64,000 nt of DNA from positions 124,001-188,000 of the forward strand of contig JBAZVI010000007.1 in assembly GCA_041660925.1 (NCBI GenBank). Reading direction: 5' to 3'. The stretch is from Elusimicrobiota bacterium (lineage in GTDB: Bacteria; Elusimicrobiota; Elusimicrobia; UBA1565). The position numbers and the translations under genes are program-made. Below the pieces are notes generated by a model, which was given only the letters and a program-made list of their open reading frames with translations, was not told where the DNA came from and ran no database searches. This document shows positions 15,667-24,340 of the stretch, in pieces; within the stretch, counting starts at the first letter, position 1, and every line of letters starts with the position of its first letter.

Positions 15667-18595
15667 TGAGGAACCTCTGATAGACGAAGGAGACTAGGAT
15701 GAGCACGACGGCCAGCCCGATGATGGAGGCGACGCGGTAGAGCTGGCCCAAACGCCAAAGGTCGTGCAGGAAGACTTTCGCGATGGTCGCGACGAGGAGG
15801 CCCAGCCCGCCGTAGCGCGCGCCCTGGCTCTTGCGGGCGATGCCGAGCCCGACGAGCACGATGGAGAAGGCCGCCCAGACGAGCGAGTAGGTCATGTCCT
15901 GCGAGAAGGCGCCGGAGAAGTTGAACGTGATCGTCGCCCCCTTGCTGAAGAAATCGGCGATCTCGATGTTCACCAGCAGGAAGGCGAGCACGACGCCGAA
16001 GACGTTGAGGTAGGAGCGCACGGGCAGCCCCAGGACAACGTCCTCCTCGGCGTCGAAGCGCGGCGCGGCGAACCACATGCAGGCGGCCGAGACCCCGTAG
16101 ACGAGCAGATACCAGTTCAAGAGCGGCGTCTGGGTGCGCGGATGATATGAGAGCACCGCGGGATTGAGCGCGAGGCGCACGAAGGCCACTCCCAGCAGCG
16201 CCGCTCCCCACGCCTTGAGCCCCGGATGCGGGATGCGGCGATAGAGCCAGACCAGCGCCGCGCCTTCAAGCGCCCAGCCGAAGGTGACCCATTCCTTCTG
16301 GAACTGGACCGGGATGACGAGGGTGATGAAGAAGAGCGCGACGCCGCCCAGGTAGGCGAGCACCGACATCCGCCCCTTCTCCTCGCGAGGGACGAATACA
16401 TGCGCGAGCGTGAGCGCGCCCAGCGACGAGAGCGCGAAGAGCGCGGGGACCGCGCCGATGTAGGCCTTGCCGACGGCGAGCGAGATCGCGCGATAGATGA
16501 GCAGGTAGTGCAGAGGCCCCGACGCCGCGGCCGCCCGCCAGGCGCCCAATCTCTCCGTCCCGGAACAGAAGAACAGCGGGAAGAGGAGGAAGCCCGCGTA
16601 GAACGCGGAATACCAGCACAGCGCTCCCGCGGGGGCCGTCTCCGAGAAGTTATGCCCGTGCCAGAAGGCCTGCACCATGACGGTGCCGCAGAGCGCGACC
16701 AGCGCGGCGGCGTCCATCTTCCGGAAGCGGACGATGCCCAGGAGCAGGACGTTGAGGAGCAGCACGAGTCCGAAGACCGGGGAGGGGTCGGGCAGAGGGA
16801 TCTTGGCGCAGACCGCCGCGAGCAGGAAGAACGGCAGGATCGCGGCGCAGGCGGCGAGCTCCGCCGGAGAACGCATGGAGAGCGCGCCGGCCTTCTCCCG
16901 GACCTTCTCCTCCGCGGGCCTCGCCCAATTACGGGCGAGGTAGAGCGGCCAGGCGAAGAAGGCGAGGATGAACACCCCGAGCAGCGGGAGGATCTGGACG
17001 ACCCCCGCCGCGTCGGGCAGACGGAGCATCCAGGTCGCGAAGGCGGCGAGGACGAGGACGAGCGAGGCGACCGCGGCCCACATCACCGCGGCGAACCAGG
17101 CGAGCGCGAGCGCCAGCATGCCCAGGATCATGATCGTCGGCCAGATGAGGAAGCCGGCCGCCTTCCCGGCGTGCATGGCGAAGACGAGCAGCGCGAGGAC
17201 CATGCCGGGGAAGGCGTAGCCCCAGTTCCAGGCGCTGCGGTCGGGCCGCAGGCGCTGGATGGCGGCCGGTGCGGCCGCATGGATGACCGCGAAGGCCAGG
17301 TAGCAGGCGAGCGCCGCGTTGAGGAGGTCCCCCGTCAGAAAGCGCGAGGTCCAGATCGAAAGGATGGCGAAGCTCACCCCCCCTCCGATGATGTAGAGGG
17401 GCCGCGGCTCCTCGCGCCGCAGAGCGGCGTACGCGAGCTGCAGGTTGAGCAGGTTGAGCAGGACGAACTGGAAGACCGGCCGGCTGCCCAGGACCTGATA
17501 GTCGAGCATGAAGGCCGAGAAGCCGAGACAGAAGAGCGGCAGGGCTGCGGCAGGGACGTGGAAGCCTAGCCCATCGCGGCCGCGCCGCCGTGCGAGTCCA
17601 GCGGCCGCGAGGAAGAGGGCGCAGAACCAGACGACGATGCCGGAAAGCAGCAGTTCCTTATGCGGGGCGAAGAACTCCTTCGTCCAGCCCATCTCCATGA
17701 ATAGCGTGGCTCCGGCGGCGAGCGGTAGGAGGAATCCCCAGTCCATGCGGAGCGCCACGGATATGAGCCCGATGTTCAAGATCGTGATATAGGCGAAGAG
17801 GGCGATGGGCCGATCGACGCCCGTCGATAGCAGCGGCGGGGTCAGAAACCCGCCCACGAGCCCCAGCAGGGAGACGTAGCGCGACTCCAGGCGCACGGAG
17901 AGCACGAACGCCGCGACCGTGACCAGCGACATCAGGCCGAAGGCGATCTCGGGTGAGACGAGCCGGTAGAAGGCTCGGGACGCGAAGACATCGGCATAGA
18001 GGATGGCGATGCCCGAGGCGCAGAGCGTCTCCACCGTGACCCGGTAGCCGCGCGGCCGCAGCAGGAGGCCGCCGATAATGGCACCGATGCCCATGAGCAT
18101 CCCCAGTGCCACGCGGGTCGAGGGGCTGATGAGATTGTTGTCGAAGGAATATTTCACGAAGAAGGCGATGCCGAGGAAGAGGGCGAAACCGCCGACCCAG
18201 GCGAAGAGCTTCACGCCCATGAAGCGCTCCCAGTCGATCTTCGTCTCCGGCTCCAGGGGCTCCGTCCGGGCGGGAGGCAGAGGTACGGATGCGACGGGCT
18301 TCTTGGCGAGCGCGGGAGTCCCGCAATTCCCGCAGATCGCATCGGCGATCTCCATCCGGGCGTGGCACTGCTGACAGAACACGGAAGCCGGTCCGCTTGC
18401 GGCCGGCGCGCGAAGCGGCTCTGCGGCCTTGCGCTCCGGCTGGGGCTTCTCGATCCGAGCTTCGGCCGGCTTCCCCGGCGCCAGCTCGGGGAGGCGTCCG
18501 CCGAGCCGCCGCACCTCGCCGCGCACGCTGGCGAGCTCCTGACGGAGAGCTTCGAGTTCGTTCTTCAGCGAAAGGATCTCATCCTTATCGGCCAT
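15647..18595 (-). CDS. DUF2339 polytopic membrane protein with zinc ribbon
   Basis: 982 residues. An N-terminal coiled coil (LKNELEALRQELASVRGEVRRL) is followed by a zinc ribbon (CQQCHARMEIADAICGNCG, about residues 73-92), then from about residue 130 more than twenty hydrophobic helices to the C-terminus. This is the DUF2339 architecture. It overlaps the DUF3999 gene by 20 bp and should be its partner. No transport or enzymatic motif is recognisable. First gene of the run that continues into the radical SAM cassette. Confidence 0.88.
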   Translation of the reverse strand: MADKDEILSLKNELEALRQELASVRGEVRRLGGRLPELAPGKPAEARIEKPQPERKAAEPLRAPAASGPASVFCQQCHARMEIADAICGNCGTPALAKKPVASVPLPPARTEPLEPETKIDWERFMGVKLFAWVGGFALFLGIAFFVKYSFDNNLISPSTRVALGMLMGIGAIIGGLLLRPRGYRVTVETLCASGIAILYADVFASRAFYRLVSPEIAFGLMSLVTVAAFVLSVRLESRYVSLLGLVGGFLTPPLLSTGVDRPIALFAYITILNIGLISVALRMDWGFLLPLAAGATLFMEMGWTKEFFAPHKELLLSGIVVWFCALFLAAAGLARRRGRDGLGFHVPAAALPLFCLGFSAFMLDYQVLGSRPVFQFVLLNLLNLQLAYAALRREEPRPLYIIGGGVSFAILSIWTSRFLTGDLLNAALACYLAFAVIHAAAPAAIQRLRPDRSAWNWGYAFPGMVLALLVFAMHAGKAAGFLIWPTIMILGMLALALAWFAAVMWAAVASLVLVLAAFATWMLRLPDAAGVVQILPLLGVFILAFFAWPLYLARNWARPAEEKVREKAGALSMRSPAELAACAAILPFFLLAAVCAKIPLPDPSPVFGLVLLLNVLLLGIVRFRKMDAAALVALCGTVMVQAFWHGHNFSETAPAGALCWYSAFYAGFLLFPLFFCSGTERLGAWRAAAASGPLHYLLIYRAISLAVGKAYIGAVPALFALSSLGALTLAHVFVPREEKGRMSVLAYLGGVALFFITLVIPVQFQKEWVTFGWALEGAALVWLYRRIPHPGLKAWGAALLGVAFVRLALNPAVLSYHPRTQTPLLNWYLLVYGVSAACMWFAAPRFDAEEDVVLGLPVRSYLNVFGVVLAFLLVNIEIADFFSKGATITFNFSGAFSQDMTYSLVWAAFSIVLVGLGIARKSQGARYGGLGLLVATIAKVFLHDLWRLGQLYRVASIIGLAVVLILVSFVYQRFLNEKTPA

Positions 18596-18736
18596 GGGAA
18601 CCCCACATAATCGGATTGCAGCGGACGGATAGAGCTGGCCGCCCCGAAGGAGCGCGCGCGACCGCTCGCAGGGGGAGTATATGCGTCCCCCCCTCTTGCT
18701 GTCAATGACCGTTCTGATGGATTTGAGGAGAAATGA

Positions 18737-18764
18737 AGAGCGCCCGCTTTTCGGCGGGCGCTCT
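18737..18764 (-). terminator. GC-rich hairpin, probable terminator
   Basis: AGAGCGCCCGC and GCGGGCGCTCT form an 11-bp stem with a short loop downstream of the secreted-protein gene ending at 18815. On the minus strand it is followed by TTCATTTCT, a weak U-tract. Confidence 0.5.
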
Positions 18765-18814
18765 GTTCGGTTCTACCTTCCCCTTGCCCTCCCTCGAGGA
18801 GGGAGGGTGAACGA

Positions 18815-19588
18815 CTAATTCCAGGACGTATTCACATTCATGTGGTTCGTCAGGTCGCGGTAGGCGCGGCCGGCTTTGAACTCGAAGCGGCTCTCGCCGT
18901 CGGGGACCCAGTGCGAGGAGGCCTCGGACTCGGCCTGCGCGGTGGCCTCGGCCTTGAGGCGGTCGATCTCGCGGTTGTGGCGCTCCATCTCGAGGCGCTT
19001 GGCTTCCTTCGCCTCGGGCGACTCCCACTCCATGGGAGCGATGCGGACGATGTCGGCGCGGATCTTGGTCTCCATCTCCAGGATGCTGCGCGTCTCGAAG
19101 CGCACGAGCGCCTGGAGGACCTGCTGGGTCGAGAGGACCGGGAAGGGGACGGTCACGAAGAGGCGGCGCTCCTCCTCGAGGGCCTTCGCCCAGTCGGCGA
19201 GGCGCACGCTCGTGGAGACGTCCTCCCAGTTCTCGTAGCCCTCGAAGGCCAGCTCGCAGGTCTCGGAGTTCAACACGGCGCAGGCCAGCGCGAAGTAGAC
19301 CGGGCCGACGGCGAGGCGCGGGGGCTCCCCGCCGCCTTCCTGCTGGTTCCCTTCCTGGACCTTGGGGACCGGCGTGGTCCCCCCGATGGTGGGCGTCAGC
19401 GTGACGCCCGAGAGGTTGGGCGTGATGCTCACGCCGGGATTTCCCACGCCCGGGCTCTGCAGGCTGGGACCGACGGTCGGGCCGGGGCTGCCGATGGGGC
19501 CGACGCCGATCTTGATGGGCTCGGCGGAGGCGGGAGCGGAAAGGAAGGCGGCGGCGAGGAGGATGGCGAGATGGGAGTTTTTCATCAT
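18815..19588 (-). CDS. secreted protein with Pro/Gly-rich N-terminus and charged helical C-terminus
   Basis: 257 residues from the ATG at 19588 (GAGG five bases upstream); the frame stays open upstream but runs into a palindromic repeat. A signal peptide (LAILLAAAFLSAPASA) is followed by about 75 residues rich in Gly, Pro and Thr with a loose GVxLTPxxGG pattern, a central globular part with two Cys (FALACAVLNSETCEL), and a long Glu/Arg/Ala helix (about residues 190-235). I recognise no family. It has a hairpin terminator downstream. Confidence 0.6.
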   Translation of the reverse strand: MMKNSHLAILLAAAFLSAPASAEPIKIGVGPIGSPGPTVGPSLQSPGVGNPGVSITPNLSGVTLTPTIGGTTPVPKVQEGNQQEGGGEPPRLAVGPVYFALACAVLNSETCELAFEGYENWEDVSTSVRLADWAKALEEERRLFVTVPFPVLSTQQVLQALVRFETRSILEMETKIRADIVRIAPMEWESPEAKEAKRLEMERHNREIDRLKAEATAQAESEASSHWVPDGESRFEFKAGRAYRDLTNHMNVNTSWN

Positions 19589-19650
19589 GGATGCCTCAAA
19601 GATGGGGGGGTCTACATTCCCGTTGCCCTCGGCGGCTGCCCTCTCCCTCC

Positions 19651-19674
19651 CCCTCTCCCGCAAGCGGGAGAGGG
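19651..19674. repeat. CCCTCTCCCGC palindromic repeat, copy b
   Basis: CCCTCTCCCGCAAGCGGGAGAGGG, a perfect palindrome between two minus-strand genes. A weaker relative (ccctccctcgaggagggaggg) lies at 18787-18807. Confidence 0.75.
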
Positions 19675-19704
19675 AAAATGAGTGCCGCGCCGCCGAGCGC
19701 CTGA

Positions 19705-20316
19705 TTAGCCCCCTCTCTTCTCAATGCACGTAAAGTACTCTTCCAGGAAGCGCTCGCGCATGCGCTTGTGCTCCTCGATGGTCTGGAAGCGGCGGCGAGC
19801 GGGGTCGCCGGTGAGGAAGTAGACGGTGACGATCTTGCGGTCGCGCTCCTGGAACATGGAGTACATGCTCAGGACGTTGGCGTCGGTGATGGTGGCGCGG
19901 TGGACGGCGTAGAGGTCGTAGCCGTGGAACTCGCGCTGCTCGAGAGGCAGGCGGTCGCCCTCCTGGGCGAGCAGCTCCATCTGCCGCAAGATGAGCTTGC
20001 GGTCGGAGGAGTACTCGGCGGGCACGGAGAGCTCGACCTTGAGGTTCGCGAAGTAGTCGTCGGGCGGATAGGAGAACATGACCCGGTAGCCGTCGACGAG
20101 CGAGACGTTGCGCGAGCCGTCGGGGAAGCTGATGCGCCGCGAGTGCACGGACGCGGGGAGGCGGTCGACGGCGGCGACCTGCAGGCCGTCGGCGAAGGTG
20201 CAGGAGGTGTGGGCGGCGAGAGGGTCGGGCTGGCCCTCGCGGCCGGAGCCGGAGTCCTTCGAGGTGCAGCCCGAGAGTCCGACGAGGCACAACGCCACGG
20301 CCAGGAGCTTTCTCAT
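19705..20316 (-). CDS. lipoprotein of unknown function
   Basis: 203 residues. MRKLLAVALCLVGLSGC is a lipoprotein signal with LSGC lipobox. The mature domain includes ISFPDGSRNVSLVDGYRVMFSYPPDDYFANLKVE and HGYDLYAVHRATI, then VTVYFLTGDP, a beta-rich fold without catalytic signature, and a charged C-terminal helix. A good sigma-70-type promoter is present upstream (20351-20380), and GAGGAAG precedes the ATG. No operon partner. Confidence 0.65.
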   Translation of the reverse strand: MRKLLAVALCLVGLSGCTSKDSGSGREGQPDPLAAHTSCTFADGLQVAAVDRLPASVHSRRISFPDGSRNVSLVDGYRVMFSYPPDDYFANLKVELSVPAEYSSDRKLILRQMELLAQEGDRLPLEQREFHGYDLYAVHRATITDANVLSMYSMFQERDRKIVTVYFLTGDPARRRFQTIEEHKRMRERFLEEYFTCIEKRGG

Positions 20317-20350
20317 CTCACTTCCTCTTATGGGACCCGCACATATAGGG

Positions 20351-20380
20351 AGTATAGGCCCCCGCCGTCGGCGATGTCAA
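20351..20380 (-). promoter_or_regulatory. sigma-70-type promoter of the lipoprotein gene
   Basis: On the minus strand TTGACA (20380-20375), an 18-base spacer and TATACT (20356-20351). It lies about 35 bases upstream of the ATG at 20316, which also has a GAGGAAG ribosome binding site. Confidence 0.65.
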
Positions 20381-20398
20381 CGCCCGTCTTGAGCGCCC

Positions 20399-20424
20399 AT
20401 CGCGCCGGAACGGCCCGGCGCGAT
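20399..20424. other. 10-bp perfect hairpin in divergent intergenic region
   Basis: ATCGCGCCGG and CCGGCGCGAT flank a 6-nt loop, just upstream of the start at 20447 and behind the divergent promoter. No T-tract, so a regulatory or mRNA 5' structure is more likely than a terminator. Confidence 0.4.
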
Positions 20425-20446
20425 GCTCTATGGTATCATCGGCGGG

Positions 20447-21847
20447 ATGAACGCCCGGCTCCGCGCGCTCCTCCTCTTCCTGCCGACGCTCGCGCTCTAC
20501 CTCTACCACGGCTCCGTGCTCGCGCGCACGGCGGTGGACGTGCCCGTGATGGACGAATGGACCTACCTGGACCCGGGCGCCCTGCCGGCGGGGCTCACCC
20601 TGCGCTGGCTGCTCACCCCGCTCAACGAGCACATGAACGTCCCCGCCCGCCTGCTCGTCTGGGGCCTGCACGCCCTCGGGGGCGGGCTCGACATCGCGCG
20701 CCTGCAGGCGCTGAACTTCATCCTCTTCGGCCTGGTGGTCGCGCTCGCCTGCCTGCTCGTGCGCCGCGCGCTCGGCGAGGACGGCGTCCCGGTGGCCGCG
20801 GCCTTCGCGCCCTTCATGCTCACCCCCCTGCTCCACGGCGGGCACGCGCACGGCCTGCAGGCGAGCATCCACTTCTCGCTGGCTTTCGCGCTCGGCTCGG
20901 CCCTCCTCCTCTTCGCCCGCGCGCCGAGCCGCCCCAAGCTCCTCGCCGGCGCGTTCGCGGCGTTCTGCTCCATCGGCTCCTTCGCGAGCGGGCACTTCTT
21001 CGCGCTGACCGGGGCGGCGCTCTTCGTCCCTCGGCGCCTGCGCGAGGGACGCCCCGGCGCCCGCCTCGACGCGGTCCTCGTCGCGGCAGGGCCCCTCTGC
21101 GCGCTGACGATCGCCTTCGTCGCGGGCGCGTTCATCCTCGAGCGCATCGTCCACGCCCCCCCGCCGATGCTGCAGGCGGCGCATCTCTACGCGGCGAGCG
21201 GCCGCGCGCTCGCCTTCGGCCCGGGAGTCTCGGGCCTCGACTTCCTTTCCTCCATGTGGACCTCCCCCCTGCGCGGCGACTTCTGGGTCTTCTTCCTCTC
21301 GCTCTGCGCGCAGGGCTTCGGCGCACCGGCCCCGGCCCCGCTCCTCGGAGCCCTCGGCCTGGCGCTCGTGCTCGCGCCCCTTGTCGTCGAGCGCCGAAGA
21401 GCGCTCGACGACGAGAGCGTGCTCCTGTGGGCCGCGGCGCTCGGCGCCCTGGGGACGCTGGCCGCCGTGGCGCTGGGGCGGACCTGGATGGGAGTCGAGC
21501 GCCTGGCGCACTCGCACTACATGGAGTTCGCCCTGCTCCTCCCGCTTTTGGGCGCTGCGGCCTGGGCTCGGGCGTTGAGAGAGCGGCCGCAGGCGCGGCT
21601 CGCGGTCCTGGCCGCCTTCTGGCTCTTCTGCGCGGGGGCGTCGTTTAAGGGCTGGGACTTCTCCCCTTACGCGAGCATCCGGGCCTCGCGGGAAGAAGGC
21701 CTGCGCTGCATCGAGGAGTACTACGCGAAAGGAGGTTCGGCGCTCTGCCCGACCCTGCAGCCGCTGCCGCTCGCCGAGCGCCTGGAGCGGGCGAAGGCCC
21801 TGCGCCTGCCGTTCTACCGTCGGATCGAAGCGAAGCTCAAACCTTAA
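20447..21847 (+). CDS. polytopic membrane protein, possibly GT-C-like
   Basis: 466 residues from the ATG at 20447 (GGCGGG upstream). About ten hydrophobic helices. The first periplasmic loop has DVPVMDEWTYLDPGAL, in which the D-E pair after TM1 resembles the acidic loop of GT-C glycosyltransferases; the NEHMNVPARLL segment may line the same site. The C-terminal tail is soluble (IRASREEGLRCIEEYYAKGG). It is convergent with the B3/B4-domain gene and overlaps it by 11 bp. Glycosyltransferase assignment is tentative. Confidence 0.6.
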   Translation: MNARLRALLLFLPTLALYLYHGSVLARTAVDVPVMDEWTYLDPGALPAGLTLRWLLTPLNEHMNVPARLLVWGLHALGGGLDIARLQALNFILFGLVVALACLLVRRALGEDGVPVAAAFAPFMLTPLLHGGHAHGLQASIHFSLAFALGSALLLFARAPSRPKLLAGAFAAFCSIGSFASGHFFALTGAALFVPRRLREGRPGARLDAVLVAAGPLCALTIAFVAGAFILERIVHAPPPMLQAAHLYAASGRALAFGPGVSGLDFLSSMWTSPLRGDFWVFFLSLCAQGFGAPAPAPLLGALGLALVLAPLVVERRRALDDESVLLWAAALGALGTLAAVALGRTWMGVERLAHSHYMEFALLLPLLGAAAWARALRERPQARLAVLAAFWLFCAGASFKGWDFSPYASIRASREEGLRCIEEYYAKGGSALCPTLQPLPLAERLERAKALRLPFYRRIEAKLKP

Positions 21848-22496
21848 GGACGGCCGTCTCGGTCTCGGAAGCCCCGCCGAACTCCTTGAGGAGCCGCGCG
21901 AAGCGCTCTACGTGGGCCGCCATCGCCCGCCCGGCCTCCTCGTCGACCGCCGCGTAGATCACGCCGAGCACGGCGCTCGTTCCGTCCTTGAGCTTCCCCG
22001 TCATGGAGTCCTTCACCGCATTGCCGAGCGGCAGGTCGGCCCCCGAGCAGACGCAGAGCAGGCCCTCGAGGTCGATCTCCTGCCCCGCGGAGTTGAACAC
22101 GTACTTCTCCTCCGCCTTGCCGTAGCGCAGGGCCGCCCCATCGCCGAATGCCGCGAGGTCGAGGAGGCTGATGGGCAGGCCGGTCTCGAGCGAGAGGAGG
22201 TTGTTCACGTCGACGAGGTTGTTGATGCGCGGGAACCGGTTCTCGCGCGCGGCCTGGGCGAGGTATTCGCTCGCGGGCTTGTTGCGCCCGGAGGGCTTGA
22301 AGCCGCCGCGCTTGAGGAGGCGGCGCACCGAGTCCTTGAGCATGGGCGCCGGAAACTCCTCGGCGGCGCGGCGCAGGACGAGTTCGTCGATGAGCCGGGC
22401 GAGCTCCGCGGGAGCGGGGCCGGGCTTCACCCCGCGGGCGACGACGACGCCGGCGACGAAGAGGGCATCGGGGACCCTGTTCTCCAAGGGAATCAT
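21837..22496 (-). CDS. B3/B4 tRNA-binding domain protein
   Basis: 219 residues from the ATG at 22496, whose ATGA overlaps the squalene/phytoene synthase stop. It contains NNLVDVNNLLSLETGLPISLLDL, AFGDGAALRYGKAEEKYVFNSAGQEIDLEGLLCVCSG and GNAVKDSMTGKL, the fold pattern of the B3/4 domain of phenylalanyl-tRNA synthetase beta chain as found in stand-alone proteins. Such proteins are thought to bind or edit mischarged tRNA; the specificity is unknown. Co-transcribed with the methyltransferase and synthase genes upstream. Confidence 0.75.
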   Translation of the reverse strand: MIPLENRVPDALFVAGVVVARGVKPGPAPAELARLIDELVLRRAAEEFPAPMLKDSVRRLLKRGGFKPSGRNKPASEYLAQAARENRFPRINNLVDVNNLLSLETGLPISLLDLAAFGDGAALRYGKAEEKYVFNSAGQEIDLEGLLCVCSGADLPLGNAVKDSMTGKLKDGTSAVLGVIYAAVDEEAGRAMAAHVERFARLLKEFGGASETETAVLKV

Positions 22497-23524
22497 CTCG
22501 CGGGGTCCCCCCTCACCCCCTTCCCCTCTCCCGGCGTGGCGGGAGAGGGGAGCCCTGGGTGGGCGGGGGCGAGGGCGCGGCGGCGCAGGGTCTGATAGGC
22601 GCCGTTGAGGAGGCGGTCGCTGCCGGCCGAGAGCGCGGAGCGCGCGAGCATGAGGTAGACCCGTCCCTGCGGCACCATGACGCGCTGGGCGGGGTCGAGC
22701 GGGTTGGCGCGGCGCAGGAGCGCGATCGTCTCGAGTCCGAGCCAGATGGGCCAGACGCAGGCCAGGCGCAGGCGCTTGAGCGAGCGGGGGATGTTCAGCG
22801 TGTAGCGCCAGCCGGCGTCGAGGTGATCGAGGGCCGCGTCGAGCCAGCGGCGGTACTCGGCCGCGAAGGCCGCGTTGCGCGCGGGGTCGAGGAGCAGCTC
22901 GGGCTTCGCGACGGGGAGGTAGCAGCGGCCGATGCGCAGGTCCGCGGCCGTGTCGCGCAGGACGTTGACGAGCTGGAGCCCCTTGCCGAAGCGCACGCCG
23001 AGCCGGTACATCTCGGCCTGGTCGAGCGCGGCGAAAGCGGGCAGGTGCTCGGCGCAGATGCGGGTCCAGAACTCGCCGACGCAGCCGGCGACGAGGTAGG
23101 TGTAGCGGTCGAGCTCGGCGTCGTCGCGCAGGGCCGTCACCGTCCCCTCGGGGAAGCGCTCGAGGTCGAAGAGCTGGCCGGTGACGATGACGTCGAGGAG
23201 CTGGGCGATGAACTCGCGGTCTCGCGCGCCGAAGGCGTCGCGGCGGGCGGCGCATTCCCCGAGCCGCTCGAGGAGCATGCGTTCGGCCGGCAGGGCCTGG
23301 TCCTTGGCCAGCGCGCCCACCGAGGAGTAATCCCCCTTGCGCATGCGCTCGAGGAGCTCCCGGCGCCGCTCGCGCGGCACCGCCTGCGTATCGGCGACCG
23401 TGTCGCTCGCGCGGGCGAGCAGGTAGGCGAGGCCGACCTGCGCGCGCACCGGCTTGGGCAGCACGCGCAGCGAGAGATGGAAGGAGCGCGAGACGTCGCG
23501 CAGGAGCCGCTCGGTGTCCGTCAT
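22493..23524 (-). CDS. squalene/phytoene synthase family protein
   Basis: 343 residues. The two Asp-rich motifs of head-to-head prenyl synthases are present: DTVAD (residues about 41-45) after SFHLSLRVLPKP, and DTAAD in LVNVLRDTAADLRIGRCYLP. YLVAGCVGEFW matches the squalene synthase type. It condenses two C15 or C20 prenyl diphosphates at the membrane, giving squalene (hopanoid route) or phytoene. The start forms ATGA with the methyltransferase stop and its stop forms ATGA with the next gene. The last 20 or so residues are encoded by a genomic palindromic repeat and are foreign to the family. Confidence 0.85.
   Translation of the reverse strand: MTDTERLLRDVSRSFHLSLRVLPKPVRAQVGLAYLLARASDTVADTQAVPRERRRELLERMRKGDYSSVGALAKDQALPAERMLLERLGECAARRDAFGARDREFIAQLLDVIVTGQLFDLERFPEGTVTALRDDAELDRYTYLVAGCVGEFWTRICAEHLPAFAALDQAEMYRLGVRFGKGLQLVNVLRDTAADLRIGRCYLPVAKPELLLDPARNAAFAAEYRRWLDAALDHLDAGWRYTLNIPRSLKRLRLACVWPIWLGLETIALLRRANPLDPAQRVMVPQGRVYLMLARSALSAGSDRLLNGAYQTLRRRALAPAHPGLPSPATPGEGKGVRGDPAR
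22508..22553. repeat. CCCTCTCCCGC palindromic repeat, copy c, inside a coding sequence
   Basis: Reads cccctcacccccttcccctc then tcccggcgtggcgggagagg, with the GGTGAGGGG-type tail on the minus strand. It lies inside the 3' end of the squalene/phytoene synthase gene and codes for its C-terminal LPSPATPGEGKGVRG. Confidence 0.75.
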
Positions 23525-24270
23525 CGCAGGGCCTCGCAGACGAAGATCTGCTTCATGGACGCGGAGGTGAAGGGCGTCCCGTCGAAGTTCCCGTACTTCT
23601 TCAGCACGCGGAAGCCGTTGTACTTGAGCAGGGCCTCGAGCTCGAGCGGGTAGAAGCAGCGCATGTCGAGCCGCCGCGGCTTCGCCCGCCCCCCGTCGAC
23701 GCGATGGAACCAGGTCACCTGGTTCACCTGGCCGGCAGCGTCGTAGCGGCAGAGCTCGTCGATGGCGACCCGGCGGCCGTCCTCGAGGCGGAAGCGGTAC
23801 TTGTTCTTCTTGAGCTTCTCCCCGTTCACCATGTAGCGGATGCTCGGGTTGAAGACGTCGAAGATGAAGCGTCCGCCCCTGCGCAGGTGCGCGCGCACGG
23901 TCGCGAAGACCTTCTCGACGTCGGCGAGCCCGTAGGTGTTCTGCAGCGAGTTGAAGGGGATGAAGACGAGCGCGAACTTCCGGCGCAGACGCAGGGTCCG
24001 CATGTCGCCTTTGACGAAGGGGACGCGCAGGCCGGCCCTGAGCGCCTTCTCGTGCGCGCGCACGAGCATCGAGTCCTTGAAGTCCACGCCGGTGACCTCG
24101 ACGCCGGCCTTCGCCAGCGGCAGGGTGATGCGCCCGGTCCCGCAGCAGAGCTCGAGGACCGGCCCCTTCGCCCGCCGCGCCTGGCGCCGGTAGAAGGGGA
24201 TGTCCCACTCGAAGCAGTTGAGCCCGTCGTAGAGGACCCCGTTGTAGATGTCTTCGCTGACGCCGTACAT
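23521..24270 (-). CDS. class I SAM-dependent methyltransferase
   Basis: 249 residues from the ATG at 24270; a TTG start eight codons upstream is also possible and neither has a clear ribosome binding site. The Rossmann SAM-binding motif VLELCCGTGRITLPLA, the acidic loop VTGVDFKDSML, and VKGDMRTL with FIPFNSLQNTY are clear. C-terminal half is beta-rich as in small-molecule methyltransferases. The substrate is unknown. Stop overlaps the squalene/phytoene synthase start (ATGA), suggesting a role in isoprenoid lipid modification, by context only. Confidence 0.8.
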   Translation of the reverse strand: MYGVSEDIYNGVLYDGLNCFEWDIPFYRRQARRAKGPVLELCCGTGRITLPLAKAGVEVTGVDFKDSMLVRAHEKALRAGLRVPFVKGDMRTLRLRRKFALVFIPFNSLQNTYGLADVEKVFATVRAHLRRGGRFIFDVFNPSIRYMVNGEKLKKNKYRFRLEDGRRVAIDELCRYDAAGQVNQVTWFHRVDGGRAKPRRLDMRCFYPLELEALLKYNGFRVLKKYGNFDGTPFTSASMKQIFVCEALR

Positions 24271-24340
24271 GGGAGTACGATAGTCAACTTTCAAGCGGTT
24301 TTACAGAGGGGCCGGGCGGTTTGTATCGTATCGGGACCCC

